The position numbers were made by a program, and so were the translations under genes. A stretch of 64,000 bases of DNA from Candidatus Melainabacteria bacterium (GTDB taxonomy: Bacteria > Cyanobacteriota > Vampirovibrionia > Obscuribacterales > Obscuribacteraceae): positions 248,532 to 312,531 of the forward strand of contig RXJR01000032.1 in assembly GCA_003963305.1 (NCBI GenBank), read 5' to 3'. How positions within the stretch are numbered: the first letter of the stretch is position 1; every line of letters starts with the position of its first letter. The notes under the pieces were generated by a model. The model was not told where the DNA came from, did no database searches, and was given only the letters and a program-made list of their open reading frames with translations. Of the stretch, positions 1 through 8,665 are shown in pieces.

Positions 1-2
1 CC

Positions 3-242
3 CGACGCGAAATCACACCAGGATCTGTCGACCCCAGTCAAAAACAGAAGAATGTCGTGTATACGCTCACCTACATTCCAGCCGGTGCAAAGATCGAACA
101 GAAGCAAGTGGCTATGCGTTCGATGAATGAATTAGATGCCTATGACGATGCGGAAGTTTCGCTTGCAAGCGTACTGGGAGCAACGCCCTCGAAACCGATA
201 CCAGCGCACGTTCAACTCAGAAAAAGCGACTTCGCTCCGTAA
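3..242 (+). CDS. C-terminal part of a SAF-domain protein (CpaB/RcpC-like?), 5' truncated by the window
   Basis: The frame is open from the left edge to the TAA at 240-242, so only the last 79 residues are seen. They contain segments of the SAF type: REITPGSV near the edge, YIPAGAKIEQKQV, and PIPAHVQLRKSDF at the end. The pattern 'xIPAGxxI...' is typical of SAF domains, found in Flp pilus assembly protein CpaB/RcpC and in some periplasmic chaperones. TadE/TadG-like genes occur about 21 kb downstream, which fits a Tad-type system but does not prove a link. A GTG at 57 could be mistaken for the start, but the reading frame clearly continues upstream. Confidence 0.55.
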   Translation, partial: RREITPGSVDPSQKQKNVVYTLTYIPAGAKIEQKQVAMRSMNELDAYDDAEVSLASVLGATPSKPIPAHVQLRKSDFAP

Positions 243-246
243 TCAA

Positions 247-1923
247 CTAAAGCCCCGCCTCGGGCTGCAGTCCGTCTCGAGCTTTATTTAGAACCGCCAT
301 CTGTTCTTGTAAAACACTTCGTAGCCGTTTATGTTTTGGAAGCTTATGCCATCTAACTTCCGAGATAACCTCCCGACGCAAGGTTTCTTCCGCCGCGATA
401 GTCATACCAACACCATATGCGATACCACCACCGCCGAAAGTTTCGAACCGCTTCTCGACTTTCTTAGGATACTGATAAGCGCCAACCAGAGTTTCAATTC
501 CGTTTGCACATTTAGTGATACCACCGGCAAAAGCGCCAAAATCACCGACAACGCGACCGACAGTACCTTTGGGAACCTGAGGACGCATGGAAAAGTGTTG
601 AGCCAGAACCTTTCCCTGAACTTCGTAGGTTGAAACGTGATGAGCGATTTCGAGATTTTTCTGACACGCAGGCAAATTGCAAAAGTTCTGCAGATCCGAA
701 TCAAACTTATTGACGATAGCATCTCTTGCATCAAAAGAAATTTCGGAAGTAAGTGGATGCCCCGCTTTCCGCGCGGCATGCAGACCAGCGCGGCGAATCA
801 ACTCAGGAGCGACCGCATTCATTGGTCCGGTTACGCTGTCACCCACACCGCCCGGCCAGAGGTATTTTGGAATTTTATCTTGTATAGTCACGATTGTGTT
901 CGATAGAGTACCAGCACCGCCGAGGATATTGCTGGCGCCCACGTACTCGTACTGAAAGAAGCGAGCTGCACGGACCGAACGAGCGCGAATGTAAGCTTCC
1001 TCCAGATCGTCAGCACAACAATTGCGAATCTGCTGCAAAATCTGCGTCTCTTTCATAAGAGCTTGCTTCACTTCCGGATCCGGCTCAGCCTCTACCAGTT
1101 TGGCTCGCTGTCGAATCAATTCATCAATCGCTGCCAGACTCTCCCGAGCATGACTCAAATATGACTTCACATCGAGTCCGATTTTCTTTTCGTGCCATTG
1201 AATGCGCAAGTCATTCGCGGCTTCCCCCGCACAACCCGCCAGGATAATTGCATAAGCGATAACCCGGAGCCACGATGAGTTAACGAAGAGATTTTTTGGA
1301 GCTTTGGCAGTGTTATTGCGGTACTGAAGACGTGTGCAACCATTGATATAAGATCCAATCGCGGTCAAAACTTGATTTGAAAAAGCATACGAAAACCAGC
1401 GCCGTTCCCGCCATTGGTTAAGAGGAGCAGTCTGCAGTTTGAGGTTGGTCGACATTTGCAGGAGTTCCAACTGTTTATCAACCGCTCGTGCAGTTATGCG
1501 ATTAATTTCGCTGGCTTGTGTGATTGGCGGTACAGCAGCGATAGCAACGACACTTTCAGTGGTGCCAGAGCCGGCAAAGGCACTTCTATCGGCACTGCTA
1601 CCGGCCCTTTCACCGGCAGCGCTATCAGCACTGACACCGAACTTTTCACCTGCACTGCTATCAGAACTGCCACCAGACTTTTCACCGACACTGCTACCAG
1701 TGCTGCCATCAGACTTTTCACCGACACTGCTACCAGTGCTGCCACCGGACTTTTCGCCGACACTACCAGCGCTGCTACCAGACTGTAACCGGGCGCCTGC
1801 ATAGAAATCCGTACTAACTGGTATTTCAGAATTCTCAGCCCACACGGGCACCTGCAGCAAAACCACCAGAATGGCAGTGATCGCGGCACAAGCGCGTTTA
1901 AGATTAGGGCGTGTCGAATCCAT
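247..1923 (-). CDS. Secreted protein of unknown function with Ser/Gly-rich repeats
   Basis: A 558-residue protein that I do not recognise. Residues 1-29 look like a signal peptide (hydrophobic ITAILVVLLQVPVWA). Residues 49-116 form a low-complexity tract built on a ~12-residue unit close to GSTGSSVGEKSG. The remainder is mostly helical, with two moderately hydrophobic segments (around LRVIAYAIILAGCAG and a Gly-rich FGGGGIAYGVGM near the C-terminus) and several Cys residues (NGCTRL, RNCCADDL, FCNLPAC). It is the last gene of a minus-strand run of three. Its ATG lies 20 bp inside the preceding gene, so translational coupling is likely. It has the look of a surface or periplasmic protein; no function is assigned. 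Confidence 0.75.
   Translation of the reverse strand: MDSTRPNLKRACAAITAILVVLLQVPVWAENSEIPVSTDFYAGARLQSGSSAGSVGEKSGGSTGSSVGEKSDGSTGSSVGEKSGGSSDSSAGEKFGVSADSAAGERAGSSADRSAFAGSGTTESVVAIAAVPPITQASEINRITARAVDKQLELLQMSTNLKLQTAPLNQWRERRWFSYAFSNQVLTAIGSYINGCTRLQYRNNTAKAPKNLFVNSSWLRVIAYAIILAGCAGEAANDLRIQWHEKKIGLDVKSYLSHARESLAAIDELIRQRAKLVEAEPDPEVKQALMKETQILQQIRNCCADDLEEAYIRARSVRAARFFQYEYVGASNILGGAGTLSNTIVTIQDKIPKYLWPGGVGDSVTGPMNAVAPELIRRAGLHAARKAGHPLTSEISFDARDAIVNKFDSDLQNFCNLPACQKNLEIAHHVSTYEVQGKVLAQHFSMRPQVPKGTVGRVVGDFGAFAGGITKCANGIETLVGAYQYPKKVEKRFETFGGGGIAYGVGMTIAAEETLRREVISEVRWHKLPKHKRLRSVLQEQMAVLNKARDGLQPEAGL
1576..1779 (-). repeat. In-frame Ser/Gly repeat (36-bp unit) inside the secreted unknown gene
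   Basis: Degenerate 36-bp units encode GSTGSSVGEKSG-like peptides, about five copies (residues 49-116). The repeat lies just after the signal peptide, where a flexible linker would sit. Confidence 0.8.
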
Positions 1924-2881
1924 TCTTTTTGACGAAATCCTGCAGGGCGGTCAGTTGCTTACTTTTGAGATTCACTGAATAAGTGTTGCTATGCATCCGA
2001 AAGGGAATTAAAAATGTTTTCTGCTTGCTTGACAGAACTTTTTCTCCATTATCTTGATCGTAAGTCTTGCAAATTACTTTGATTGACATTGATAGCGGTA
2101 TCAAGGCGCTGGAGCTGCTAGAGCGTTGCTTTCCTAAAACGAACTTTGCCTCTTCGACCATTGAAGCCCCAGCCGATTTAGCGTTGTACAGAGTCGGCAC
2201 ATCTTTGACCAACTCCACCAGCCGATTCTTAACGAGCGCGACAGGAGTAAGGGCGCAATAGTTTTCGCTGGAATTGAAATGACTGTTTTCAATAACGAGA
2301 GCGTCGTTGTCACTCTTATAACGCAAGACTGGATTATCGGTAAACCCGCAAAACCGGTCGGTTGCCACATCTACTGCATCCATTAAGATTGGCTTGCCGG
2401 AGACTGTACGAAAAAATGCCAGGACGACGACTTGCCCGCCAATGCGGGAACTCTCTTCCGTTGCATTGTATGTGGCGAGCAGGGCAATAGCTGGTTTACC
2501 GCCAACCAAAATTTGCCGGGCCTGGGCATCTACAAATTCTGCCTTTCCTGTATAACCCGGATCTGGCTCATCTGCTGACTGATCAAGCACTCTAAATGGC
2601 TTTGTCATCTCGACTACCTTGTTGGCTGTGATACCAGGGGTGATGCAGCTCACAAGTGGTTCAGTCGCTATTGCTGAATGATGCTTTTGACGTGCTGACG
2701 AAACAATTTTCGCTTTGGCATGCTTTCCAGCATTAGTGACAGCCGGAGAGCTACCGGAGTTTCCCGGGAGAGCACTCGCTCCATTAGGAACTTGCACCGA
2801 AGCCAATGTTGTTGCAAGCAGCAACAAAACAAACTTTTGAAAACCGTGGCGATTCTGCGGGATCTTGTAAGCGAAATTCAC
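1904..2881 (-). CDS. Secreted protein of unknown function
   Basis: A 325-residue protein beginning with GTG. The N-terminus has a basic stretch followed by FVLLLLATTLASVQVPNGASA, a convincing signal peptide. The mature part is not recognised; it holds a few Cys residues and a beta-rich pattern, with a Ser-rich patch (QRSSSSSALIP) near residue 255. It starts 14 bp after the stop of the acetyltransferase gene and overlaps the next gene by 20 bp, so the three probably form one transcript. No ribosome binding site is obvious before the GTG, so coupling to the upstream gene is possible. Confidence 0.75.
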   Translation of the reverse strand: MNFAYKIPQNRHGFQKFVLLLLATTLASVQVPNGASALPGNSGSSPAVTNAGKHAKAKIVSSARQKHHSAIATEPLVSCITPGITANKVVEMTKPFRVLDQSADEPDPGYTGKAEFVDAQARQILVGGKPAIALLATYNATEESSRIGGQVVVLAFFRTVSGKPILMDAVDVATDRFCGFTDNPVLRYKSDNDALVIENSHFNSSENYCALTPVALVKNRLVELVKDVPTLYNAKSAGASMVEEAKFVLGKQRSSSSSALIPLSMSIKVICKTYDQDNGEKVLSSKQKTFLIPFRMHSNTYSVNLKSKQLTALQDFVKKNGFDTP

Positions 2882-2895
2882 GGCGAATCAGTGAT

Positions 2896-3990
2896 CTAAA
2901 ATCTCTCGGTAGTAAACGCTTTTGGAAGTGCGCCGGCTTTTACAATCGGCCAGTCAGTTGGAAGCTCGTCCCAGAATCCTGTCACCAGTTGAACTAGCTG
3001 ACCCGGAGTCAGTCCTTCTTCGTTGTTCTGACACATCACTCCGAGCGGGTCGCGCATTCCCACGTCTTTCAACGACATGTTGATAGCTTTTTCGAATGCC
3101 TCAAGATTGACAACACGAGCCAATTGCCCCGTGTGCAAACGAATCGTATTGGTTTGATCTATCAATCCTAATTTCAACAACCGTTCAGGAGTTGAATCCA
3201 ACCACTCAACGGTCTTGTACTGCCGCCGCATATTTGCAAATACAGCCAGACCATCTTTGAATGCTTGATCGTCGAGGTAAACCCACTCAGCAACGACGAG
3301 CTTGTCTTTCTGCACCGAACGGCTCAAATCTAGAATCATGTAACCGTTTTGATGGACCAGTAACTTCCAGACAAAATCCGGACCATAAATACTTGCCAGC
3401 CGCTGCCAGCGCTTCTCCGACCGTCGAATGCCAAGATGTCCGCCTGTCAACCATTGCTCTCGCAAAGCGGCCGCCTTCTCATGACGGTTGGAAGGCGCGA
3501 TCGTATACGCGTCGGCGCTGCCCAAGCCAGCGAGACCGACAAAATGGTCCAAATTGAGCTCTATAGTGTAATGCCAGTCGGAAACGGCCCAGCCCATCGA
3601 CTCGTAAAAGGAGGGACGCGCCGCTCCCAGCATAGAGAGCGGAATTTTTCGGCGATGGGCGCTTTTCAAACACTCTGTCAAAAGTGCGTTGACCAGACCC
3701 TTGCCTCTCCGAGTGGGCGAGCTGGCTACACCGGCAACGCCCAGACAAGGTACCCATTTGCCGAAAAAGCGCACCTCGAAATCGTGCATGCCGACGACGG
3801 CGCCGAGCTCGTCACCGATATAGGCACCCAATACCGAATCCAGTTCGCTCTCTGCATAGTCTCGCCAGAACGCCCGCCGCAAATCACCAAATGACAAGAC
3901 CCAAATATCTACAGCCTCGTCCAATTTGGCACGTGGAATCGGCTTGATTGAAAAGGGAAGGTTTTGGCGTGCGTCCACCAGAGATGTCAT
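2896..3990 (-). CDS. Eis-like GNAT family N-acetyltransferase
   Basis: 364 residues. The N-terminal half carries the acetyl-CoA binding signature of GNAT enzymes: GVAGVASSPTRRGKGLVNALL (residues ~85-105), then SMLGAARPSFYESMGW, as in the Eis (enhanced intracellular survival) family. Eis proteins have two GNAT folds followed by a C-terminal SCP2-like domain and run to about 400 residues; the C-terminal part here fits such a layout. Family members acetylate amines, including aminoglycosides, but the substrate here is unknown. ATG start with AAGGAC about 10 bp upstream. It is the first gene of a minus-strand operon with two secreted unknowns. Confidence 0.85.
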   Translation of the reverse strand: MTSLVDARQNLPFSIKPIPRAKLDEAVDIWVLSFGDLRRAFWRDYAESELDSVLGAYIGDELGAVVGMHDFEVRFFGKWVPCLGVAGVASSPTRRGKGLVNALLTECLKSAHRRKIPLSMLGAARPSFYESMGWAVSDWHYTIELNLDHFVGLAGLGSADAYTIAPSNRHEKAAALREQWLTGGHLGIRRSEKRWQRLASIYGPDFVWKLLVHQNGYMILDLSRSVQKDKLVVAEWVYLDDQAFKDGLAVFANMRRQYKTVEWLDSTPERLLKLGLIDQTNTIRLHTGQLARVVNLEAFEKAINMSLKDVGMRDPLGVMCQNNEEGLTPGQLVQLVTGFWDELPTDWPIVKAGALPKAFTTERF

Positions 3991-4128
3991 ACAGTCGTTC
4001 GTCCTTAGCCTGCGGGCTCATCATAGCCCATACAGAACATCTTCAGACCTGGCTCAGCAAAAAAATTTGGCAAACCTGACGACGCCGCTCTCTGCAAAAA
4101 ATGGCACCAACCATTTCCACACAATGCC

Positions 4129-4222
4129 AACGCATCAATAAAGTCGACATCAGCAGAGTAATACAGGAGCCGAACCTGACACTTAAACTCAACAGAAACA
4201 AAACGCACCAATAAAGTCGACA
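4129..4222. repeat. Two direct repeats (21 bp, 20 identical) upstream of the MBOAT gene
   Basis: The 14-bp core CAATAAAGTCGACA occurs at 4136-4149 and 4209-4222. The match extends to 21 bp (4129-4149 and 4202-4222) with one mismatch. The copies start 73 bp apart, about seven helical turns, inside the 315-bp gap before the MBOAT gene. They could be paired binding sites for a regulator of the acylation operon; no protein is identified. The rest of the gap (3991-4305) shows no other feature. Confidence 0.6.
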
Positions 4223-4305
4223 AAGCGACGTCCTTAATTTGACAGCAATGCCGATCTCGATGTCTAATCCAAGTGTCTAAGCAACAGCAAAAAATAGTTC
4301 ATCCA

Positions 4306-5511
4306 ATGATCTTCTCGACCTATTGGTTCCTTACGGCGCTGTCAATTTTCTTAATTTGCTACGCGGTATCAGAGCCAAAGCTCCGCGTCATTTTGCTGCT
4401 TGCCTTTTGCATCATTTTTCATACTCACTTCGCCGGTTCAGCTGGAGTGATGCCAATAATCGGACTCGGCGCGGCTACTTACTTTCTAGCCAGGTCGCAG
4501 GACAAGCGCGCACAAACCCTCGGAATAGTCGTCTGCTGTCTGGCGCTGATATTCTACAAGTATTCTCACTTCATCTGTCGAGACTTACTTGGTGCAATTG
4601 GCACTGCTCAGGCAAAGCAACTAGATGCATGGCTCGACAATATCTTGCCTGCCACAGCCCCTCTGGCAATTAGCTTTTTTGTATTTGAGTTTGTGCACTA
4701 CTTGTGGGAACGACGACAAGGCAAGCCAATCATTGAAAAGCCGCTCGACTTCGTTCACTTTGCTCTCTTTTTCCCGTCTCTTGTTGCTGGACCAATCAAA
4801 AGATACGAACAGTTCCTGCCCTCGCTTACAGCCGGCACCAGAAACACAAGCGCTCTGGATTTTTCTCAAGGTCTGGCGCAAGTAGCAGCAGGATTTTTCA
4901 AAAAGATCGTTCTGGCAGACAACTTGACCCTGTCTATAAACGCCGTAACGCCGGAGTTTAGCGCCATATCGCAGCCAGAGCGCTGGATCTTTCTGCTTGC
5001 ACTGAGCTTGAGAATCTACTTCGATTTCAGCGGATACAGCGATATCGCAATTGGTATCGCCAGAATGATGGGCATCGATTTACCGATGAATTTCAACTGG
5101 CCCTACACAGCCCGCAACATCCAAGAATTCTGGCATCGGTGGCATATATCACTGAGCTCATGGGTGCGCGACTACATCTATATTCCACTGGGCGGATCGA
5201 GACGCGGAGCACTACGAACAATCTGGAATGGTATCTTCGCCTTTGCCCTGTGCGGCATGTGGCACGGCGCCGCATGGAACTTTCTCTGTTGGGGTCTGTA
5301 CCATGGATTCGGTTTGGCGGTGGCGACCAATTACCGAGATTCACTCGGCAAAATTGGAACTACCATCGGATGGATGTTCGACCGCATTCCGTTTGCCGCA
5401 CGCGCTACCACTTTCGGCTATGTAAGTTTCGGCTGGTTGCTCTTCTTTTATCCGCTTGCCCAGGCTTTTCAAATGTGCAAACTATTGTTTTCCGGAGCAA
5501 CGGTTCAATAA
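4306..5511 (+). CDS. MBOAT family O-acyltransferase (AlgI/DltB-like)
   Basis: A polytopic membrane protein of about 400 residues. It has the MBOAT signatures PSLVAGPIKRYEQF, the FDFSGYSDIAIGIARMMGI block, NIQEFWHRWHISLSSWVRDYIYIPLGGSR, and MWHGAAWNFLCWGLYHG with the proposed catalytic His. Family members pass acyl groups across the membrane for attachment to exported polymers such as alginate or teichoic acid. I chose ATG 4306 because MIFSTYWFL matches the usual family N-terminus; an in-frame GTG at 4273 would add 11 residues. Neither has a clear ribosome binding site. The next gene encodes an SGNH-type partner, the usual AlgI/AlgJ-type pairing. It ends slightly earlier than many AlgI proteins. 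Confidence 0.9.
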   Translation: MIFSTYWFLTALSIFLICYAVSEPKLRVILLLAFCIIFHTHFAGSAGVMPIIGLGAATYFLARSQDKRAQTLGIVVCCLALIFYKYSHFICRDLLGAIGTAQAKQLDAWLDNILPATAPLAISFFVFEFVHYLWERRQGKPIIEKPLDFVHFALFFPSLVAGPIKRYEQFLPSLTAGTRNTSALDFSQGLAQVAAGFFKKIVLADNLTLSINAVTPEFSAISQPERWIFLLALSLRIYFDFSGYSDIAIGIARMMGIDLPMNFNWPYTARNIQEFWHRWHISLSSWVRDYIYIPLGGSRRGALRTIWNGIFAFALCGMWHGAAWNFLCWGLYHGFGLAVATNYRDSLGKIGTTIGWMFDRIPFAARATTFGYVSFGWLLFFYPLAQAFQMCKLLFSGATVQ

Positions 5512-5535
5512 TATGTGGATTCAATAATATGTGGA
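5504..5535 (+). repeat. Perfect 16-bp tandem duplication across the MBOAT stop and the SGNH start
   Basis: The unit TTCAATAATATGTGGA is repeated exactly (5504-5519, 5520-5535). The first copy carries the MBOAT stop TAA (5509-5511). The second carries the SGNH start ATG (5529). The ATG of the first copy (5513) opens only a four-codon frame that ends at 5527, directly before the true start. Confidence 0.9.
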
Positions 5536-6722
5536 CGACGCTCCGCAAAATTTTGATGCCAAAAGTTTTCTTCGTTGGTATTTTTGCGGGCTTAGTAGCA
5601 TGCAGCGCGGCTGGCAGGTACTGCGCCGCCAGAAATCCATTCGAAAACTTTCGGCGCTTTCACCGTGCATTGAGTGCAGAAACCTGCTTTTACGCTACGG
5701 TATCACAAATGGTGGCAATGATAAAAGAAGGATTGGCTGAGGGCAAAACAGTGATCGTCATAGGTGGAAACTCGATTGCCGAAGGCCGAGGACAGGGTAA
5801 AGATCTCTGGACAGTAGATCTGCAAGGGAGATTAGGACCAACCTACAGAGTTCTGAATCTAGCTCAACCAGGAATGCCTGCTCTAACCGGACCTTACGTA
5901 GCTTTCCTGAGTTTGGCCCCAAAAAACAGAAATCTATATTATGTTGCCGTCACACAACCGTTGTACACGAATGGTCCCGAAACTCCATGGGCCGGATATT
6001 CCTACTGGTGGGACGCCTATTACAAAGGGCTGCTTCCCTATTTCCCTCACCTGAGCGAGGCAATCGACGAACGAATTAAGATTGAAACATCTAGTCAGAG
6101 AGCCGAAAGAGAAGAGTGTCAGCTGGAGGAATTTTTAGACTCAATTTTTTATTTCCAGGATCTATGGTCCACAATCGCCTACAAATCATTCTTCACTGTC
6201 TGGACAGAATTTACCGCTCCAACATTTCTAGCACCTAGAAAAGAATATCCAGATGAGGATCCACCCCCGATTCCCATTGAAACTCGTTTTAACGCTTTCA
6301 ACAGAGACGAAGAACTTCACGAGATAACCAGAAACTTCAAATTCATATTTGAATTCAACCAGACGACTAATAACTGGCAGTTTTCAAAACGCACTCTAGA
6401 TTGGTTCAAGCAATCCATAGCAAACAGCGTGCCTGATCAGCTTCGATCGCAGGTCCTAATGATCGACGTCAGAAGAAATCCTCTGATCATGTCGCGCACC
6501 GTAACCGAGGACGAATTGTCTCGGTCCGACAAGGTTTCGGAAAAGAGCAAAATAATTTGGGAGGCAGCCGGCGTTTCCGCCATTTACGCGGGCAAAGACT
6601 TTCAAGTGAATGACTACCTGGACGGGTGTCACTTATCGCCCTCGGGCGGTGCGAAACTCAGTGCTGCAGTGGCTTCCAAGCTTGCGGATATGCAGCGCAG
6701 CAACAGCCTGCGCAGATTTTAA
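5529..6722 (+). CDS. SGNH/GDSL-like protein, partner of the MBOAT acyltransferase
   Basis: 397 residues from ATG 5529; the frame is open further upstream but that part lies inside the MBOAT gene. The N-terminal segment (VFFVGIFAGLVACSAAG) is a signal peptide or membrane anchor. The motif VIVIGGNSIAEG matches block I of the SGNH family with Asn in place of the usual Asp (GGNS for GDS), and the C-terminal DGCHLSPSGG supplies the Asp-x-x-His of block V. AlgJ/AlgX-like SGNH proteins finish O-acetyl transfer onto exported polysaccharide. It lies 17 bp after the MBOAT stop, so this is a two-protein acylation unit. Confidence 0.8.
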   Translation: MWTTLRKILMPKVFFVGIFAGLVACSAAGRYCAARNPFENFRRFHRALSAETCFYATVSQMVAMIKEGLAEGKTVIVIGGNSIAEGRGQGKDLWTVDLQGRLGPTYRVLNLAQPGMPALTGPYVAFLSLAPKNRNLYYVAVTQPLYTNGPETPWAGYSYWWDAYYKGLLPYFPHLSEAIDERIKIETSSQRAEREECQLEEFLDSIFYFQDLWSTIAYKSFFTVWTEFTAPTFLAPRKEYPDEDPPPIPIETRFNAFNRDEELHEITRNFKFIFEFNQTTNNWQFSKRTLDWFKQSIANSVPDQLRSQVLMIDVRRNPLIMSRTVTEDELSRSDKVSEKSKIIWEAAGVSAIYAGKDFQVNDYLDGCHLSPSGGAKLSAAVASKLADMQRSNSLRRF

Positions 6723-6751
6723 ATGGACTCCCCTTCAATCGAACTCAGGTC

Positions 6752-6877
6752 ATGAAAAGCAGAATTTTGAATGGATGTATCTCGCTGCTACTGGGCATCG
6801 CTATCGGAATATTTTTCCACTACCTGCTGTATCGGCTCTCACTGCCGCGAGAACCGTTTATATACGCGAATTTCTGA
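6752..6877 (+). CDS. Small single-pass membrane protein (41 aa)
   Basis: A short frame 29 bp after the SGNH gene: a basic start (MKSRILNG), a hydrophobic helix (CISLLLGIAIGIFFHYLLYRL) and a short polar tail. Its position and topology suggest an accessory peptide of the acylation unit, but it may be only a chance frame. The ribosome binding site is weak (CAGG). Confidence 0.45.
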   Translation: MKSRILNGCISLLLGIAIGIFFHYLLYRLSLPREPFIYANF

Positions 6878-6918
6878 ATGCGCACGAAACCTGAGCGCAT
6901 CACACGTCCAAACAGCGA

Positions 6919-7317
6919 CTATGGTGCGACGAATCCGAAAACGGAAAGTATATTGCCGTCAGGATCTGCAAACTCAATGGACATGCCGACTTTGTCCGGT
7001 CCCGGCTCACAGACCTGCACGGGTCCCTTGAGCAGCTTGACTCCGGCAGCTTTGAGAGCGTCTACGGTGCCGTGGAAGTCTTCAACACTGAAAACAGGCA
7101 TGGGCTGTCCGTAACCGCTCTTGGCAGTAATAGGTTCACCGGCGCTGTGGAGACAAAATGTGGTGGCACCGGTCTCGAATTCGACCCAACCGCCATCATC
7201 CAGTTTAAGTGTCATGCCCAGTGTATCTCTATAAAATGGGATGGACGCTTGAGCGTCTTTGACGTAAACAATCACATAACCAAGAGTCGAGATTTTGACG
7301 TTAGTTTTCACAGGCAT
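6919..7317 (-). CDS. VOC (glyoxalase/bleomycin-resistance) superfamily protein
   Basis: 132 residues. The pattern LGYVIVYVKDAQASIPFYRDTLGM, the central WVEFETGATTFCLH, and the ending IEFADPDGNILSVFG are typical of single-domain VOC proteins, which bind a metal with residues from two beta-alpha-beta-beta-beta modules. The reaction cannot be told from sequence alone. The start at 7317 is preferred over an upstream ATG at 7362 because GTGGAGGGG stands seven bases before it. Confidence 0.88.
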   Translation of the reverse strand: MPVKTNVKISTLGYVIVYVKDAQASIPFYRDTLGMTLKLDDGGWVEFETGATTFCLHSAGEPITAKSGYGQPMPVFSVEDFHGTVDALKAAGVKLLKGPVQVCEPGPDKVGMSIEFADPDGNILSVFGFVAP

Positions 7318-7426
7318 GAACAGCCCCTCCACAGGTTCGAACTCTAAGGTTACTGCATTCACCCCATCGAAACATGAAACGCAAGCGTTGGAGCGATTTT
7401 GAACGATTTATCCAGACGGGCGATAA

Positions 7427-8176
7427 TCAGGTCGGGCGCTTACGCTTCACTTTGTCTTGAAATGTTTCGCTTATAAAAGCCGAGACAACTTCTCTGTCGT
7501 TTTCTTCCGGGCAGAGCGGTTGTTCGCACATAATGCGATTAATAGCCTGCTTGCACGAGGCAATAGAAAACGGCACGTTCGTAGTGATCCGCTTGGCTAA
7601 GCCATCTGCAGTCGACCGCAGATTCGACAGCGGCACAACATTGTTTATCAAGCCGATACGATGCGCTTCAGCACTGTTGATCGAATCACCAGTGAGTAAA
7701 AGCTTTTTGGCATTTGCCGGACCAACAAGCGTAACCAGGCGCATCATCGTCGTATCATCGAGAGTCAGACCCAACCAGGCGACGGGAACAGCAAACATCG
7801 ATTCTTCAGAGGCTACACGCAGATCACAGGCTGTCGCCAGCAAGCAGCCGCCGCCAAAACAGACCCCGTGAATCATCGCTATTGTGGGAACATCGAATTT
7901 CCATACAGCATGCAAACAATCGCGAATCGCATGCCAGAGGTCGCTGGCTTCTTCATAAGTCTTCAGCTGTGCGGCTTCTGCCGTGTTCGCTCCCGACGAA
8001 AAGTCATCTCCCTCGCCGTGGATAATAATGCAACGCGCACCCGCGTTCTGCAGTGCCGCCATCGCCTGCGGTATCGCCAGCCACATCTCTTTACTGATCG
8101 CATTATGCTGTTCCGGGCGGTTCAGCCTGATGTAACCAATGTGCTTATCGACGCTCGTTTCTAAACCTGATGACAA
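7427..8176 (-). CDS. Enoyl-CoA hydratase/isomerase family protein
   Basis: 249 residues with the crotonase fold signatures: HGEGDDFSSGANTAEA (oxyanion hole region), AMIHGVCFGGGCLLATACDLRVASEESMFAVP, and GLTLDDTTMMRLVTLVG. In classical hydratases two Glu residues act. At the first site the sequence has LGLTLDD where a Glu would be expected, so the exact reaction (hydratase, isomerase or other crotonase chemistry) is uncertain. The TTG start is fixed by AAGGAG five to six bases upstream. It follows the DUF192 gene by 9 bp and may belong to the lnt transcript. Confidence 0.9.
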   Translation of the reverse strand: MSSGLETSVDKHIGYIRLNRPEQHNAISKEMWLAIPQAMAALQNAGARCIIIHGEGDDFSSGANTAEAAQLKTYEEASDLWHAIRDCLHAVWKFDVPTIAMIHGVCFGGGCLLATACDLRVASEESMFAVPVAWLGLTLDDTTMMRLVTLVGPANAKKLLLTGDSINSAEAHRIGLINNVVPLSNLRSTADGLAKRITTNVPFSIASCKQAINRIMCEQPLCPEENDREVVSAFISETFQDKVKRKRPT

Positions 8177-8185
8177 AGAAACTCC

Positions 8186-8665
8186 TTATTTCGGCATGTC
8201 GAACGTTACAGGGTCGCCAACCTTGACGTTGTGTCGCTTGGAATATCCGGCCGCCAACTCGACCACTTCAGAAACCTCGATACCGGCACCGGCTGGGTAT
8301 GTCGGGCAGTCGCGTTCATTTTGCGCTCGGCACGGTGGCACATTTTCAAAAATCTTGATGATCTTGCCGTTCTTGATGAAAAGCATGTCAAGCGAGATAA
8401 AACAATGTGCCATCCAAAAATTGACAGGGCGCGGAGGGTTGAAAATAAAGACCATGCCCTGATCTTCAGGAAGAGATGTGCGATACATCAAGCCCCGTTC
8501 GATCTCCTGCTCGGTCTGCGCAACTTCTAGCTTGACTGTATTATTAGCGCCAATTTTTCCTGTCGGCATCTTTGCCTCAACTGCCTCAGATCCAGGTGAA
8601 AACAAAGCCGCAGCGACAATCGTCGCCGGAAGTGCAAGTCGATACCACAGATTGCTTCGTTTCAT
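8186..8665 (-). CDS. DUF192 family exported protein
   Basis: 159 residues with a signal peptide (residues ~1-30). The core TEQEIERGLMYRTSLPEDQGMVFIF, then NFWMAHCFISLDMLFIKNGKIIKI and the end TYPAGAGIEVSEVVELAAG are characteristic of DUF192, a small compact domain found in periplasmic proteins of many bacteria and archaea; its function is unknown. The ATG at 8665 overlaps the lnt stop as ATGA, so the two are translationally coupled. Confidence 0.9.
   Translation of the reverse strand: MKRSNLWYRLALPATIVAAALFSPGSEAVEAKMPTGKIGANNTVKLEVAQTEQEIERGLMYRTSLPEDQGMVFIFNPPRPVNFWMAHCFISLDMLFIKNGKIIKIFENVPPCRAQNERDCPTYPAGAGIEVSEVVELAAGYSKRHNVKVGDPVTFDMPK

Noticed and set aside
5139-5528. Upstream extension of the SGNH frame
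   Set aside because: It lies wholly inside the MBOAT gene in another frame and has no family resemblance.
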